DNA from: Pseudomonas sp. JQ170C
Lineage (GTDB): Bacteria > Pseudomonadota > Gammaproteobacteria > Pseudomonadales > Pseudomonadaceae
Reading direction: 5' to 3'
Length of the DNA: 64,000 nucleotides
Assembly: GCF_035581345.1 (NCBI RefSeq)
Contig: NZ_CP141608.1
Location: 5,734,501-5,798,500, forward strand
The notes under the pieces are model-generated. The model was not told the DNA's origin. It ran no database searches and saw only the letters and a program-made list of their open reading frames with translations. The translations under genes and the position numbers were made by a program. Below are positions 9,901 through 21,522 of this stretch, piece by piece; within the stretch, counting starts at the first letter, position 1, and every line of letters begins with the position of its first letter.

Positions 9901-9960
9901 AAGGGGAGTGACGTAATCATGTAAGAAGGGGGAATTAAGCTTCTGGCTTAATGAAGCCGC
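9901..9960 (-). promoter_or_regulatory. rho leader: pyrimidine-rich tract, hairpin and mini-ORF
   Basis: Read on the minus strand, a 7-bp inverted repeat (ATTAAGC/GCTTAAT, 9934-9952) is followed by TTCCCCCTTCTTACATG and then ATTACGTCACTCCCCTT up to the rho ATG. The tract is C/T-rich and single-stranded in appearance, as expected of a rut site. A seven-codon reading frame (9897-9920) starts at the ATG in the tract, and its TGA overlaps the rho start codon (ATGA). Neither reading frame has a clear ribosome binding site. Function is inferred. Confidence 0.4.
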
Positions 9961-10094
9961 GCCGCAGAGAAGGCGACAGGATCGCGTACTGATTCGAATT
10001 AGGGATGCGTCGGCGACGGCGTGCAGAGGGCACCGAAGAAACAGTGCGAGGCCGAATGTAACACCTGCATTTTCTGGCGTCTAGTCACCCGACA

Positions 10095-10126
10095 AAGAAA
10101 AGCCCCGACGAATGCGGGGCTTTTTT
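10095..10126 (-). terminator. trxA terminator (bidirectional form)
   Basis: The perfect 7-bp stem AGCCCCG/CGGGGCT (10101-10121) sits just past the trxA stop codon. The minus-strand transcript ends in UUUUCUUU; a T-run is also present on the plus side. It separates trxA from rho. Confidence 0.85.
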
Positions 10127-10129
10127 GAC

Positions 10130-10459
10130 TCAGATATTGGCGTCCAGGAAGGCTGCCAGCTGAGACTTCGACAGTGCGCCGACCTTGGTGGCCTCGACGT
10201 TGCCGTTCTTGAACAGCATCAGCGTCGGGATGCCACGCACGCCGTGCTTGGCCGGGGTTTCCTGGTTTTCGTCGATGTTCAGCTTGGCGACGGTCAGTTT
10301 GCCCTGGTAGGTAGCGGCGATGTCGTCCAGAACCGGAGCGATCATTTTGCATGGGCCGCACCATTCAGCCCAGTAGTCGACCAGCACCGGGCCTTCAGCC
10401 TTCAGTACGTCGGCTTCGAAGCTGGCGTCGGTGACGTGTTTGATAAGATCGCTGCTCAT
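10130..10459 (-). CDS. trxA: thioredoxin 1
   Basis: The 109-residue protein carries the redox site W-C-G-P-C (C34, C37), the buried aspartate region LVDYWAEW and the cis-proline loop [11 protein letters not shown], all standard for thioredoxin 1. It reduces cytoplasmic disulfides with electrons from thioredoxin reductase. The start MSSDLIKHV at 10459 is preceded by a GGAG site; an in-frame upstream codon would add eight unlikely residues. It sits between ppx (divergent) and rho (same strand), the usual Pseudomonas order. Confidence 0.97.
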   Translation of the reverse strand: MSSDLIKHVTDASFEADVLKAEGPVLVDYWAEWCGPCKMIAPVLDDIAATYQGKLTVAKLNIDENQETPAKHGVRGIPTLMLFKNGNVEATKVGALSKSQLAAFLDANI

Positions 10460-10695
10460 GGAAGTCTCCAAGGTCGTAAGCAAAAAAAACGTGGCCCATC
10501 ATAGCCGCACCGGCGACGGACAGGAAGTCGCGGACGATTGAGTGTAACTATAGTTGTGCATGACGGTTCATATCGACCCTGTCACAGGAAGGTCATATTT
10601 CCTGTTCCACCTGCCCCATATCAAGCCTTGATACGCTGCGCGTTGGCGTCAGCCGTGGATCGTGGCAGGATTGCCGGGTTATCGACCGAGACCCC

Positions 10696-12204
10696 ATGAC
10701 CATGCCGCAAACCACAGCCAAGAATCTGTCCTTGATCGCTGCTATAGACCTGGGCTCCAACAGTTTCCACATGGTGGTCGCCAAGGCCCACCATACCGAG
10801 ATCCGCATCCTCGAGCGCCTCGGCGAAAAGGTTCAGCTGGCCGCCGGTATAAACGAAGAGCGCCAGCTCAACGAAGAGTCCATGCAGCGCGGCTTGGACT
10901 GTCTCAAGCGTTTCTCTCAATTGATCAGCGGCATGCCTGACGGCGCGGTGCGAATCGTCGGCACCAACGCCCTGCGCGAAGCGCGCAACCGCGGCGAATT
11001 CATCCGCCGCGCCGAAGCGATCCTGGGGCACCCGGTGGAAGTCATCTCCGGGCGCGAAGAAGCCCGCCTGATCTACCTGGGCGTGTCCCACACCCTGGCC
11101 GACACCCCCGGCAAACGCCTGGTCGCCGACATCGGCGGCGGCAGTACCGAATTCATCATTGGCCAGCGCTTCGAGCCGCTGCTGCGCGAAAGCCTGCAGA
11201 TGGGCTGCGTCAGCTACACCCAGCGCTATTTCCGCGACGGCAAGATCACCCCGGCACGCTACGCCCAGGCCTACACCGCAGCACGCCTGGAGCTGATGAG
11301 CATCGAGAATGCCCTGCACCGCCTGACCTGGGACGAGGCCATCGGCTCTTCCGGCACCATCCGCGCCATCGGCCTGGCGCTCAAGTCCGGCGGCATGGGC
11401 AATGGCGAAGTCAACGCCGAAGGCCTGGCCTGGCTCAAGCGCAAGCTGTTCAAGCTGGGTGAAACCGACAAGATCGACTTCGAGGGCGTCAAGCCGGACC
11501 GCCGGGCGATCTTCCCCGCGGGCCTGGCCATCATGGAAGCGATTTTCGACGCCCTGGAACTGCAGCGCATGGACCACTGCGACGGCGCCCTGCGCGAAGG
11601 CGTGCTCTACGACCTGCTAGGCCGCCATCACCATGAAGACGTGCGCGAACGCACGCTGAGCTCGCTGATGGAGCGCTACCACGTCGACCAGGGCCAAGCT
11701 GCCCGGGTCGAGCGCAAGGCCCTGCACGCCTTCGACCAGGTCGCCAAGGCCTGGGACCTGGAGGACGGGATCTGGCGTGAACTGCTGGGCTGGGCCGCCA
11801 AGGTGCATGAAGTGGGCCTGGATATCGCCCACTACCATTACCACAAGCACGGTGCCTACCTGATCGAGCACTCGGACCTGGCCGGTTTCTCCCGGGAAGA
11901 CCAGCAGATGCTCGCGCTGCTGGTGCGCGGCCACCGTCGCAATATCCCCAAGGACAAGTTCGCCGAGTTCGGTGATGAAGGCGTCAAGCTGATACGCCTG
12001 TGCGTGCTGCTGCGCTTTGCGATTCTCTTCCACCACATCCGCGGCACCCAGCAGATGCCGACGGTGACGCTGCACGCCGCCGGTGAAAGCCTGGACGTCG
12101 AATTCCCGGCTGGCTGGCTTGAGCAGAACCAGCTGACCCAGGCCGACTTCGGCCTGGAGGCTGAATGGCTGACCCGGGTCGGCTTCGTCCTCAGCGTACG
12201 CTGA
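10696..12204 (+). CDS. ppx: exopolyphosphatase
   Basis: The 502-residue protein has the Ppx/GppA actin-like phosphatase motifs [15 protein letters not shown] and [10 protein letters not shown], and a C-terminal HD-like helical half ([22 protein letters not shown]). It releases terminal phosphates from polyphosphate. Two methionines (MTMPQ) give alternative starts at 10696 and 10702. It is divergent from trxA and convergent with ppk: the last 14 bases overlap the ppk 3' end, and both proteins end in the same residues (VLSVR). Confidence 0.95.
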   Translation: MTMPQTTAKNLSLIAAIDLGSNSFHMVVAKAHHTEIRILERLGEKVQLAAGINEERQLNEESMQRGLDCLKRFSQLISGMPDGAVRIVGTNALREARNRGEFIRRAEAILGHPVEVISGREEARLIYLGVSHTLADTPGKRLVADIGGGSTEFIIGQRFEPLLRESLQMGCVSYTQRYFRDGKITPARYAQAYTAARLELMSIENALHRLTWDEAIGSSGTIRAIGLALKSGGMGNGEVNAEGLAWLKRKLFKLGETDKIDFEGVKPDRRAIFPAGLAIMEAIFDALELQRMDHCDGALREGVLYDLLGRHHHEDVRERTLSSLMERYHVDQGQAARVERKALHAFDQVAKAWDLEDGIWRELLGWAAKVHEVGLDIAHYHYHKHGAYLIEHSDLAGFSREDQQMLALLVRGHRRNIPKDKFAEFGDEGVKLIRLCVLLRFAILFHHIRGTQQMPTVTLHAAGESLDVEFPAGWLEQNQLTQADFGLEAEWLTRVGFVLSVR

Positions 12205-12208
12205 GGAC
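12187..12208. terminator. 22-bp perfect palindrome shared by the ppx and ppk 3' ends
   Basis: Bases 12187-12197 (GTCCTCAGCGT) and 12198-12208 (ACGCTGAGGAC) form a perfect palindrome without a loop. It spans both stop codons and encodes VLSVR-stop in each direction. In RNA it can fold on either transcript, but no U-tract follows. It may limit readthrough or protect both 3' ends; this is inference. Confidence 0.5.
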
Positions 12209-14425
12209 CGGATTGCTCAGGCGTTCCAGCAAGGTCGCCTGGGCACTGCGCGGGTTCTGGTTGCCGGTCGGTGTGCTGCGTACGTAGCGACCGTCCGGCT
12301 GCAGGATCCAGGCGTGAGTGTTGTCGGTCAGGTACCCTTCCAGTTCCTTTTTCACCCGCAGGATCAACTTCTTGCCCTCCACCGGGAAGCAGGTCTCGAC
12401 GCGCTTGTCGAGGTTGCGCTCCATCCAGTCGGCGCTCGACAGGAACATCTGTTCCTCGCCACCGTTGAGGAAGTAGAACACCCGGGTGTGCTCCAGGAAA
12501 CGGCCGATGATCGAGCGCACATGGATGTTGTGCGATACCCCGGCAATGCCCGGACGCAGGCAGCACATGCCGCGCACCACCAGGTCGATACGCACGCCTG
12601 ACTGACTGGCCTTGTACAAGGCGCGGATGATCTTCGGATCGGTCAGCGAGTTGAACTTGGCAATGATGTGCGCAGGCTTGCCGTCGAGGGCAAACTGGGT
12701 TTCCCGCGCGATCATGTCGAGCATGCCCTTCTTCAGGGTGAACGGCGCGTGCAGGAGTTTCTTCATGCGCAGCGTCTTGCCCATGCCGATCAACTGGCTG
12801 AACAGTTTGCCCACGTCTTCGCACAAGGCGTCGTCGGAGGTCAGCAGGCTGTAGTCGGTGTACAGGCGGGCGTTGCCGGCGTGGTAGTTGCCCGTCCCCA
12901 GGTGCGCATAGCGAACGATCTCGCCGGCTTCGCGACGCAGGATCAGCATCATCTTGGCGTGGGTCTTGAAGCCCACCACACCGTAGATCACCACCGCACC
13001 CGCAGCCTGCAGGCGGCTGGCCAGTTGCAGGTTGGACTCTTCGTCGAAACGCGCACGCAACTCGATCACCGCGGTGACCTCCTTGCCGTTACGCGCTGCG
13101 TCGACCAGCGCGTCGACGATCTCCGAGTTGGCACCGCTGCGGTACAGGGTCTGGCGCACCGCCAGGACGTGCGGGTCCTTGGCGGCCTGGCGCAGCAGAT
13201 CGACCACCGGGGTGAACGACTCGAAGGGGTGCATGAGCAGGATGTCCTGCTTGCCGACCACGCTGAAAATATTCTCGGCGTTCTGCAACAGCTTGGGGAT
13301 AGCTGGTGTGAACGGGGTGTATTGCAGCTCGGGGTGACTGTCCAGGCCGGTGATGCTGAACAACCGGGTCAGGTTGACCGGGCCGTTGACCTGGTACAGC
13401 TCGCTTTCACTCAGGCTGAACTGCTTGAGCAGGTAGTCCGAGAGGTGTTTGGGGCAGGTGTCGGCCACTTCCAGGCGCACTGCATCGCCATAACGGCGCG
13501 AGAACAGTTCGCCACGCAGGGCCCGGGCCAGGTCCTCGACATCCTCGGAGTCCAGCGCCAGGTCGGCGTTACGGGTCAGGCGGAACTGATAGCACCCCTT
13601 GACCTTCATGCCCTGGAACAGGTCATCGGCGTGCGCGTGGATCATCGACGACAGGAACACATAGTTGTCGCCAGTGCCGCCCACGTCTTCCGGAACCTTG
13701 ATCACCCGCGGAAGCAAGCGCGGCGCCGGGATGATCGCCAGGCCCGAATCGCGGCCAAAGGCGTCCACACCCTCAAGCTCGACGATGAAGTTCAGGCTCT
13801 TGTTCACCAGCAACGGGAACGGGTGCGTCGGGTCCAGGCCAATCGGGGTAATGATCGGCGCGATCTCGTCACGGAAGAAGCGCCGCACCCAGGTCTTGAT
13901 CTTGGTGTTCCAGTGACGGCGGCGGATAAAGCGGATCTGGTGCTTTTCCAGCTCCGGCAACAGCACGTCGTTGAGGATCGCGTATTGGCGATCCACTTCG
14001 CTGTGCACCACCTCGCTGATCCGCGCCAGGGCCTGGTGCGGTTGCAGGCCATCGGCCCCGGCCTGTTCACGGGCGAAGGTGATCTGCTTCTTCAGGCCCG
14101 CCACACGAATCTCGAAGAACTCATCCAGGTTGCTGGAAAAGATCAGCAGAAACTTCAACCGCTCCAGCAAGGGATAGTTCTCATCCAGCGCCTGCTCCAG
14201 CACACGGATGTTGAACTGCAGCTGGGACAGCTCGCGGTGAATGTACAGGCTGCTGTCATCCAGGCCAGGGATAGCGATGGCCGGCGCCGCGGGTGCCGGC
14301 GCAGGCGCGGGCGCCTCGACCTCGGCCACAGGCAACGCAGCAGGCTCAGGCGGGGTTTCGAGCAGTTGCTCGGGCACGGGCTGGGCTTGCTTCATGTCGA
14401 CATCACTCAGTACTTCGTTATTCAT
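12191..14425 (-). CDS. ppk: polyphosphate kinase 1
   Basis: The 744-residue protein polymerises the gamma-phosphate of ATP into polyphosphate. PPK1 landmarks are [20 protein letters not shown] at the N-domain start and, in the catalytic half, [11 protein letters not shown] and [11 protein letters not shown]; the histidine in AHLGTG corresponds to the phosphorylated His435 of E. coli. The first 50 residues are an Ala/Pro-rich extension ([11 protein letters not shown]) that looks disordered. AGGAA lies before the ATG. Only 19 bp separate it from hemB upstream, so hemB and ppk are probably co-transcribed, and the Pho-box-like sequence ahead of hemB may control both. Confidence 0.96.
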   Translation of the reverse strand: MNNEVLSDVDMKQAQPVPEQLLETPPEPAALPVAEVEAPAPAPAPAAPAIAIPGLDDSSLYIHRELSQLQFNIRVLEQALDENYPLLERLKFLLIFSSNLDEFFEIRVAGLKKQITFAREQAGADGLQPHQALARISEVVHSEVDRQYAILNDVLLPELEKHQIRFIRRRHWNTKIKTWVRRFFRDEIAPIITPIGLDPTHPFPLLVNKSLNFIVELEGVDAFGRDSGLAIIPAPRLLPRVIKVPEDVGGTGDNYVFLSSMIHAHADDLFQGMKVKGCYQFRLTRNADLALDSEDVEDLARALRGELFSRRYGDAVRLEVADTCPKHLSDYLLKQFSLSESELYQVNGPVNLTRLFSITGLDSHPELQYTPFTPAIPKLLQNAENIFSVVGKQDILLMHPFESFTPVVDLLRQAAKDPHVLAVRQTLYRSGANSEIVDALVDAARNGKEVTAVIELRARFDEESNLQLASRLQAAGAVVIYGVVGFKTHAKMMLILRREAGEIVRYAHLGTGNYHAGNARLYTDYSLLTSDDALCEDVGKLFSQLIGMGKTLRMKKLLHAPFTLKKGMLDMIARETQFALDGKPAHIIAKFNSLTDPKIIRALYKASQSGVRIDLVVRGMCCLRPGIAGVSHNIHVRSIIGRFLEHTRVFYFLNGGEEQMFLSSADWMERNLDKRVETCFPVEGKKLILRVKKELEGYLTDNTHAWILQPDGRYVRSTPTGNQNPRSAQATLLERLSNPVLSVR

Positions 14426-14444
14426 GTGGCGTTCCTGAAGGGCG

Positions 14445-16307
<1,863 letters not shown>

Positions 16308-17548
16308 GCCGGTGATCCCGGCCAGCATCATGGCCGGGATGTTCAACCCCAACCGCGCCAGCTCCAGCCGGAACGCCCAAGGCCGGTTCTCCAGCGCCGT
16401 GCCGAACACGAACAACCCGAACGCCATCACCCCCCACCCCAGCACCAGGGCTGCCACCGAAAGCCTGTCGGCATGCTCCATCAGGTAGCTGCCCAAGCCC
16501 ACATACACCGCGAACTGCAGCGTCACATACAACTGCTGCGGCCACCCCAGCGGCACCTCGAATTTACGAAAACGGCTCAGGTCCTGTTTGGCCTGCGGGA
16601 AGCGCCGCGCCACGTCCTCCGGCCGCCAGCCGGTGGGCATGAACCAGATCCGCAGCTTGTCCCACCAGCGCTCGGCATGACGGGCGTCGTGCCACAACTG
16701 GGCATAGAACTGCAGGTTCGCCCACAGCGGATTCCAGCTGGCCAGGGGCGTAGTGACACCGAAAATGACCGGCTCGTTGTCGTCTTCCTCCTGAAAGGTG
16801 CCAAACAGGCGGTCCCACACAATGAACACTCCGCCGTAGTTGCGATCCAAATACAAAGGATTCTGCGCATGGTGGACGCGATGATTGGACGGCGTGATGA
16901 ACAGCCACTCGAACCAACCCAACTTGGGAATGTGCCGGGTGTGTACCCAGAACTGGTACAGCAGGTTCAGCGCCGCGACGGTGATGAACACCAGCGGTGG
17001 CACGCCCACGACCGCCAGCGGCAGGTAAAAAATCCACGACAACAAGAAGCCACTGCTGGTCTGACGCAGGGCGGTGGACAGGTTGTAGTCCTCGCTCTGG
17101 TGATGCACCGAATGCGCAGCCCACAGAATGTTGCGCTCGTGCCCGAAGCGGTGCAGCCAGTAGTAGCACAGGTCATACAGCACAAAGGCCAGCACCCAGA
17201 CCCACAGCGCATCCCCCGGCAGCGAAAACAGCGCCAGGTGCTCCCAGGCCAGTGCGTAGGTGACCAACCCTACCCCTTTGGTCAGCAGCCCCGTGGTAGT
17301 CGACAGCACCCCGGTGCTGAGGCTATTGATCGCGTCGGCCAGGCGATAAGTGCGCATCCCGCGCAGGCGATCGGCGAGCAACTCGACCACAATCAGGACA
17401 AAGAAAAACGGTACCGCCAACAGGATCAGATCCATGGGTCATCCATCTCCAGGCTATTACACAAGATTAGGCCCGGAATGCCCCAGACCCTATGGCGACA
17501 TCTGCCAATTTAGAGGACATTTAGCGCCTCGACTCGGGAGTAGTGAGC

Positions 17549-18214
17549 ATGACCAAAAAAGTTGCAGTGATTCTTTCCGGCTGTGGTGTCTATGACGGCG
17601 CCGAAATCCACGAAAGCGTGATCACCCTGCTGCGCCTCGACCAGCGCGGCGCCAAGGTGCAGTGCTTTGCGCCCAACAGTGCGCAGATGCACGTGATCAA
17701 CCACCTGACCGGCGAAGAAATGCCCGAAGCGCGTAACGTGCTGGTGGAGTCGGCGCGTATCGCCCGCGGCGACATCAAGGACCTGCGCGAAGCCGACGCC
17801 AAGGACTTCGACGCCCTGATCGTGCCGGGCGGCTTCGGCGCGGCGAAAAACCTGTCCAACTTTGCCGTCGAAGGCAGCGGCTGCACCGTCAACCCGGACG
17901 TGCTGGCCCTGGCCGAGGCCTTTGCCGAAGCCGGCAAACCGGTCGGACTGATCTGCATCTCGCCGGCGCTGGCCGCGAAGATCTATGGCCCGGGCGTGGT
18001 CTGCACCATCGGCAGCGATGCCGACACCAGCGCTGCCATCGTCAAGATGGGTGGCACCCATGAAGAATGCAATGTGCATGACATCGTCGAAGATACCCAG
18101 CGCAAACTGGTCAGCACCCCGGCCTACATGCTAGCCAAGAGCATCAGCGAAGCGGCTGGCGGCATTTACAAGCTGGTTGACCGGGTGCTGGAGCTGACCC
18201 ACGAGAACGACTGA
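17549..18214 (+). CDS. elbB: ElbB-type glyoxalase / DJ-1-PfpI family protein
   Basis: The 221-residue protein matches ElbB (SCRP-27A): it begins KKVAVILSGCGVYDGAEIHE, has the nucleophile-elbow region GLICISPALAAKIYG, and belongs to the glutamine-amidotransferase-like DJ-1 superfamily. E. coli ElbB has weak glyoxalase activity and has been linked to isoprenoid levels. I chose ATG at 17549 because GGGAG lies 8 bases upstream; a GTG six bases earlier is too close to that site. It stands between two convergent genes and has no obvious operon partner. Confidence 0.9.
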   Translation: MTKKVAVILSGCGVYDGAEIHESVITLLRLDQRGAKVQCFAPNSAQMHVINHLTGEEMPEARNVLVESARIARGDIKDLREADAKDFDALIVPGGFGAAKNLSNFAVEGSGCTVNPDVLALAEAFAEAGKPVGLICISPALAAKIYGPGVVCTIGSDADTSAAIVKMGGTHEECNVHDIVEDTQRKLVSTPAYMLAKSISEAAGGIYKLVDRVLELTHEND

Positions 18215-18217
18215 GGC

Positions 18218-18703
18218 TTAACGCGGGGTGCCTGCAGGAGCGGGCTTGCCCCGCGATGACGCCAGTCGCGTCAGGATGCGATCCAGCGAATTGGCAAACG
18301 CCTGCTTCTCGCGATCGCCATAGGGCGCCTGACCGCCACCGACCTGCCCCTGCTCGCGCAGGTCGGTGAACAGGTTGCGCACCGCCAACCGCTCTCCCAT
18401 GTTGCGCTCATCGAATTCGCGACCGCGCGGATCGAGGCAGGCAACGCCCTTCTTGACCAGGCGATCGGCCAGCGGTACATCGCTGCAGATCACCAGCTCA
18501 CCTGGTACGGCATGCTCGACCAGATAGTCGTCAGCCGCATCTGGCCCACTGGGCACCACGATCAGCCTGACGCAGGCAAACGCGGGCTTGATCTGGCTCT
18601 GACCAGCCACCAACACCACCTCCAGCTGGCGCTTGAGGGCGAACTTGACGACCTGATCCTTGGCCGCCTTGGGGCAGGCATCGGCATCGATCCACACACG
18701 CAT
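18218..18703 (-). CDS. UPF0178 (YaiI/YqxD) family protein with REP-encoded tail
   Basis: The 161-residue protein is a YaiI/YqxD family member: MRVWIDADACPKAAKDQV at the start, then GPDAADDYLVEH and VICSDVPLADRLVKKG, conserved aspartates resembling a PIN/NYN-like nuclease fold; its biochemical role is not established. The C-terminal residues SSRGKPAPAGTPR are encoded by a REP element at 18231-18260, so the ancestral stop codon has apparently been lost or replaced. Its stop lies 3 bp beyond the elbB stop (convergent). The Shine-Dalgarno sequence is weak. Confidence 0.88.
   Translation of the reverse strand: MRVWIDADACPKAAKDQVVKFALKRQLEVVLVAGQSQIKPAFACVRLIVVPSGPDAADDYLVEHAVPGELVICSDVPLADRLVKKGVACLDPRGREFDERNMGERLAVRNLFTDLREQGQVGGGQAPYGDREKQAFANSLDRILTRLASSRGKPAPAGTPR
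18231..18260 (+). repeat. REP element inside the 3' end of the YaiI-type gene
   Basis: The plus strand reads CAGGAGCGGGCTTGCCCCGC then GATGAC, a full REP match with one substitution (GCAGGAG for GTAGGAG). It is single, not paired, and is translated on the minus strand. Confidence 0.85.
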
Positions 18704-18763
18704 GACAGAACATTCCAACAAAAACGGGTGAACAGTATCCCCGCTCACCCGTCTGGCTTCAAA

Positions 18764-20662
18764 TCAACCCGCCGGCAGGCGACGCTTCTCGGCCAGGCGG
18801 CTGCGCCCGTAGAGAATGGCAATTGCCAGCAAGGCAACCACTTGCGCCGCCAACGAATACGCATCGGCGTGGATGCCCAGCCAATCGAACTCGAAGAACG
18901 CCACCGGACGGGTGCCGAACACCCCGGCCTCTTGCAGCGCCTTGACCCCGTGCCCGGCGAACACCACCGAAAGCGCGCAGAGCAAGGCCGCGTTGATACT
19001 GAAGAACAGTGCCAGCGGCAGCTTCGCCGAGCCGCGCAGGATTACCCAGGCCAAGCCCACCAACAACACCAGTGCCGTCGCGCCCCCGGCCAGCACCGCG
19101 TTGTGCCCTGCGGGCCCGGCCTGCAACCAGAGGGTTTCGTAGAACAGGATCACCTCGAACAGCTCGCGGTACACCGAGAAAAACGCCAGGACGGCAAAGC
19201 CGAAGCGACCGCCGCCACTGAGCAGGCTGCTCTTGATGTAGTCCTGCCAGGCCGCCGCGTGCCGACGGTCATGCATCCACACCCCGAGCCACAGCACCAT
19301 GACACTGGCGAACAGTGCCGTGCAGCCTTCGAGCAACTCGCGCTGCGCACCGCTGACATCGATCACATAGGCCGCCAGGGCCCACGTCCCGAGGCCGGCC
19401 AACAGCGCCAGCCCCCAGCCGACGTTGACGCTGCGCACCGCGGACTGTTGGCCGGTGTTGCGCAGAAAGGCCAGGATCGCCGCCAGCACCAGGATCGCCT
19501 CCAGGCCTTCACGCAGCAGGATCAACAAACCGGAGATATAGCTCAGCGACCAGCTCAGGCCATCGCCGCCCAACAGGCCTGCAGCCTCCTTGAGCTTGGC
19601 CTTGGCCGCGTCCAGGCGCTGGGCGACTTGCTCGAGCGGCAGGCCGTCCTGCAAGGATTGTCGATAGGCCATCAGCGACTTTTCGGTGTCCTTGCGGACA
19701 TTGGCGTCGACGTTATCCAGCGAGCTTTCAACCAGCTCGAAGCCTTCCAGGTAGGCCGCCACCGACAGGTCATAGGCCTGCTCATGGTCACCGGCCTGAT
19801 AAGCCGCCAGGCTCTTGTCGAGGGTGCTGGCGGTGTAGTCGAGCAACTGCGCCGGGCCACGCTGGACCTGCGGCGGCTGGGCACGCTGGGCGCGGAACAC
19901 AGCTGCGGACTCGGCCCCCTGGGACGCTTCGATTTCCAGAGGCGTCTTGCGGGCCAGGTCGGCAAGGTTGTAGGCGGTGTCACTTTTGGCCTGCGCCGGG
20001 TCAGCGGTGAAGCTGGCGACATAGGTCGCCAGGTCCCAGCGTTGGCGCTCGTCGAGCTGGTCGGCGAACGACGGCATGTCGGTGCCTTCGATGCCCTGCC
20101 CCAAAGTGTTGTACAGGTCATACAGGCTGAGGCGGTCAAGGCGATCGCTGCTGCGCAGATTGGCGGGCGGCGGGCTCAGGCCAAGGCCCGCCGGGCCGTC
20201 GCCAGCGCCGCTGTCGCCATGGCAGACCGAACAGTGCTGGGCATAAAGGGGCGCCCCACGGGCAGGATCGGGGGTGATGACCGGTGCCTGGCTGACCTCA
20301 TACGCCACGGCCAGTTGTGCGCCGAGCTGGCGAGCCTGGCGGGCGACACTGGCACCGTCCTGGCGCTGACTGATGGCCTGGCGCAGGCTGGCCACGCCCT
20401 GCTCCAGCGCCTGGCGCTCGGCGCGTTCCGGCAAACCGTTGATGACATTTTGCAGTACGTCGGTGAACTCCAGCTGCTCGCGGTATTCCCCGTCGTCCAC
20501 CACCTTGCCGGCCGCCACGGTCGCCGGATAGTCGGCACCAATGTAATCGAGCAGGTGCAACGCCTTGGCGGCGTCATCGACGGTGTCGGCCCACACCATC
20601 GAGCTGCTCAGCGCCAGCACCGGCCAGAGCAGCCAGGCAAACAAGCGGGAACGGGAAATCAT
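18764..20662 (-). CDS. cytochrome c-FTR1 fusion, iron permease
   Basis: The 632-residue protein starts with a signal peptide (to about residue 25). A periplasmic c-type cytochrome domain follows with haem motif C144-x2-C147-H148 and a likely axial methionine in GTDMPSF. The C-terminal half (from about 370) is a seven-helix FTR1/EfeU permease with both iron motifs, REGLE at 384-388 and RELFE at 499-503. FTR1 proteins import ferric iron made by ferroxidation; the fused haem domain may supply or accept electrons. No EfeO or EfeB gene lies nearby. A small inverted repeat sits in the leader. Confidence 0.9.
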   Translation of the reverse strand: MISRSRLFAWLLWPVLALSSSMVWADTVDDAAKALHLLDYIGADYPATVAAGKVVDDGEYREQLEFTDVLQNVINGLPERAERQALEQGVASLRQAISQRQDGASVARQARQLGAQLAVAYEVSQAPVITPDPARGAPLYAQHCSVCHGDSGAGDGPAGLGLSPPPANLRSSDRLDRLSLYDLYNTLGQGIEGTDMPSFADQLDERQRWDLATYVASFTADPAQAKSDTAYNLADLARKTPLEIEASQGAESAAVFRAQRAQPPQVQRGPAQLLDYTASTLDKSLAAYQAGDHEQAYDLSVAAYLEGFELVESSLDNVDANVRKDTEKSLMAYRQSLQDGLPLEQVAQRLDAAKAKLKEAAGLLGGDGLSWSLSYISGLLILLREGLEAILVLAAILAFLRNTGQQSAVRSVNVGWGLALLAGLGTWALAAYVIDVSGAQRELLEGCTALFASVMVLWLGVWMHDRRHAAAWQDYIKSSLLSGGGRFGFAVLAFFSVYRELFEVILFYETLWLQAGPAGHNAVLAGGATALVLLVGLAWVILRGSAKLPLALFFSINAALLCALSVVFAGHGVKALQEAGVFGTRPVAFFEFDWLGIHADAYSLAAQVVALLAIAILYGRSRLAEKRRLPAG

Positions 20663-20679
20663 CAGGCAATCTCAAATAA

Positions 20680-20694
20680 CAATACGAGGTATTG
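20680..20694. promoter_or_regulatory. inverted repeat in the iron-permease leader
   Basis: CAATAC-GAG-GTATTG is a perfect 6-bp inverted repeat centred about 25 bp upstream of the FTR1 start codon. It is not a recognisable Fur box (no GATAAT repeats), so the cognate regulator is unknown. A repressor bound here would block the ribosome binding region or early transcription. Confidence 0.35.
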
Positions 20695-20761
20695 CATTGT
20701 TCACTTCCAATGACGATCGCTCAAGGAATCCAGCAAAATTTAGTGACAATTTAATCTGCGA

Positions 20762-20795
20762 CAAAAAAAGGCGACCCTGAGGTCGCCTTTTTATG
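20762..20795. terminator. bidirectional terminator between FTR1 and rhtB-like genes
   Basis: An 11-bp stem (AAAAGGCGACC/GGTCGCCTTTT, loop CTGA, 20766-20791) is flanked by A and T runs. It lies just beyond the RhtB-type stop codon and terminates that minus-strand gene. Confidence 0.88.
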
Positions 20796-20806
20796 TCGGA
20801 AGGATC

Positions 20807-21439
20807 TTAAACCGGCGCGCGTCGAATCGTCGCCAACAAGGTTGCCGCGCCCAGGAACAGGCCGGCAAAGGTCCGGTTCATCCGCCGCTGCTGCTTGGGT
20901 GTACGCAGCAAACGCAGCACCCGCGAGGCCAGCCCGGTGTAGCCAGCCATGACCAACAGGTCCACGGTCACCATAGTCGCGGTAATGATCAGGTACTGCG
21001 GCAGCAACGGTGCGTGCGGGTTGATGAACTGCGGCAGCACCGCCAGCATGAAGATCAGCGCCTTGGGGTTACTGACGTTGACCAGAAAGCCGCGAAACAC
21101 CAAGGCCAGGGGGTTGCCGATGGGGCGAACGGCGGATTCGTCGCTGATGTCAGCAGGCAATGCGCGCCATTGCTTGACCGCCAGGTACACCAGGTACGCA
21201 ACACCGAACCACTTGATCACCTGGAACGCGGTGGCTGATGCCGCAAGGATGGCACCGACGCCCGCCGCAATGATCGCAATCTGTAGCACCAGGCCCAACT
21301 GCAGGCCCAGAGCGTTCCAGTAGCCGCGCCAGAAACCGTACTGCAGGCCGCACGACATCGAGGCAATGGCCCCGGCGCCCGGCGACAGACTGATCACCCA
21401 GCAAGCGGCAAAAAATGCCAACCATGTTTCCAACGACAT
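20807..21439 (-). CDS. LysE/RhtB family amino acid exporter
   Basis: The 210-residue protein has six predicted helices and the RhtB family pattern SLSPGAGAIASMSCGLQYG after helix 1, then GVAYLVYLAVKQWR and FLVNVSNPKALIFMLAVLPQF. Members export homoserine, threonine or homoserine lactones. No regulator gene of the ArgP/Lrp kind is adjacent, so the substrate cannot be refined. It has its own terminator downstream. The upstream 83-bp gap to the MscS-type gene is AT-rich and may hold its promoter. Confidence 0.87.
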   Translation of the reverse strand: MSLETWLAFFAACWVISLSPGAGAIASMSCGLQYGFWRGYWNALGLQLGLVLQIAIIAAGVGAILAASATAFQVIKWFGVAYLVYLAVKQWRALPADISDESAVRPIGNPLALVFRGFLVNVSNPKALIFMLAVLPQFINPHAPLLPQYLIITATMVTVDLLVMAGYTGLASRVLRLLRTPKQQRRMNRTFAGLFLGAATLLATIRRAPV

Positions 21440-21522
21440 CGCGCACCTCAGCCTTGAATTGTTACAAAACTCTAAGCTAGTGCGCTGGCGAAAAAATAAC
21501 CACGATTATTTTCAACCGTCGA

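Noticed and set aside
18512..20713. A 733-codon plus-strand frame opposite the iron permease
   Set aside because: Antisense shadow of the cytochrome c-FTR1 gene with no recognisable motif.
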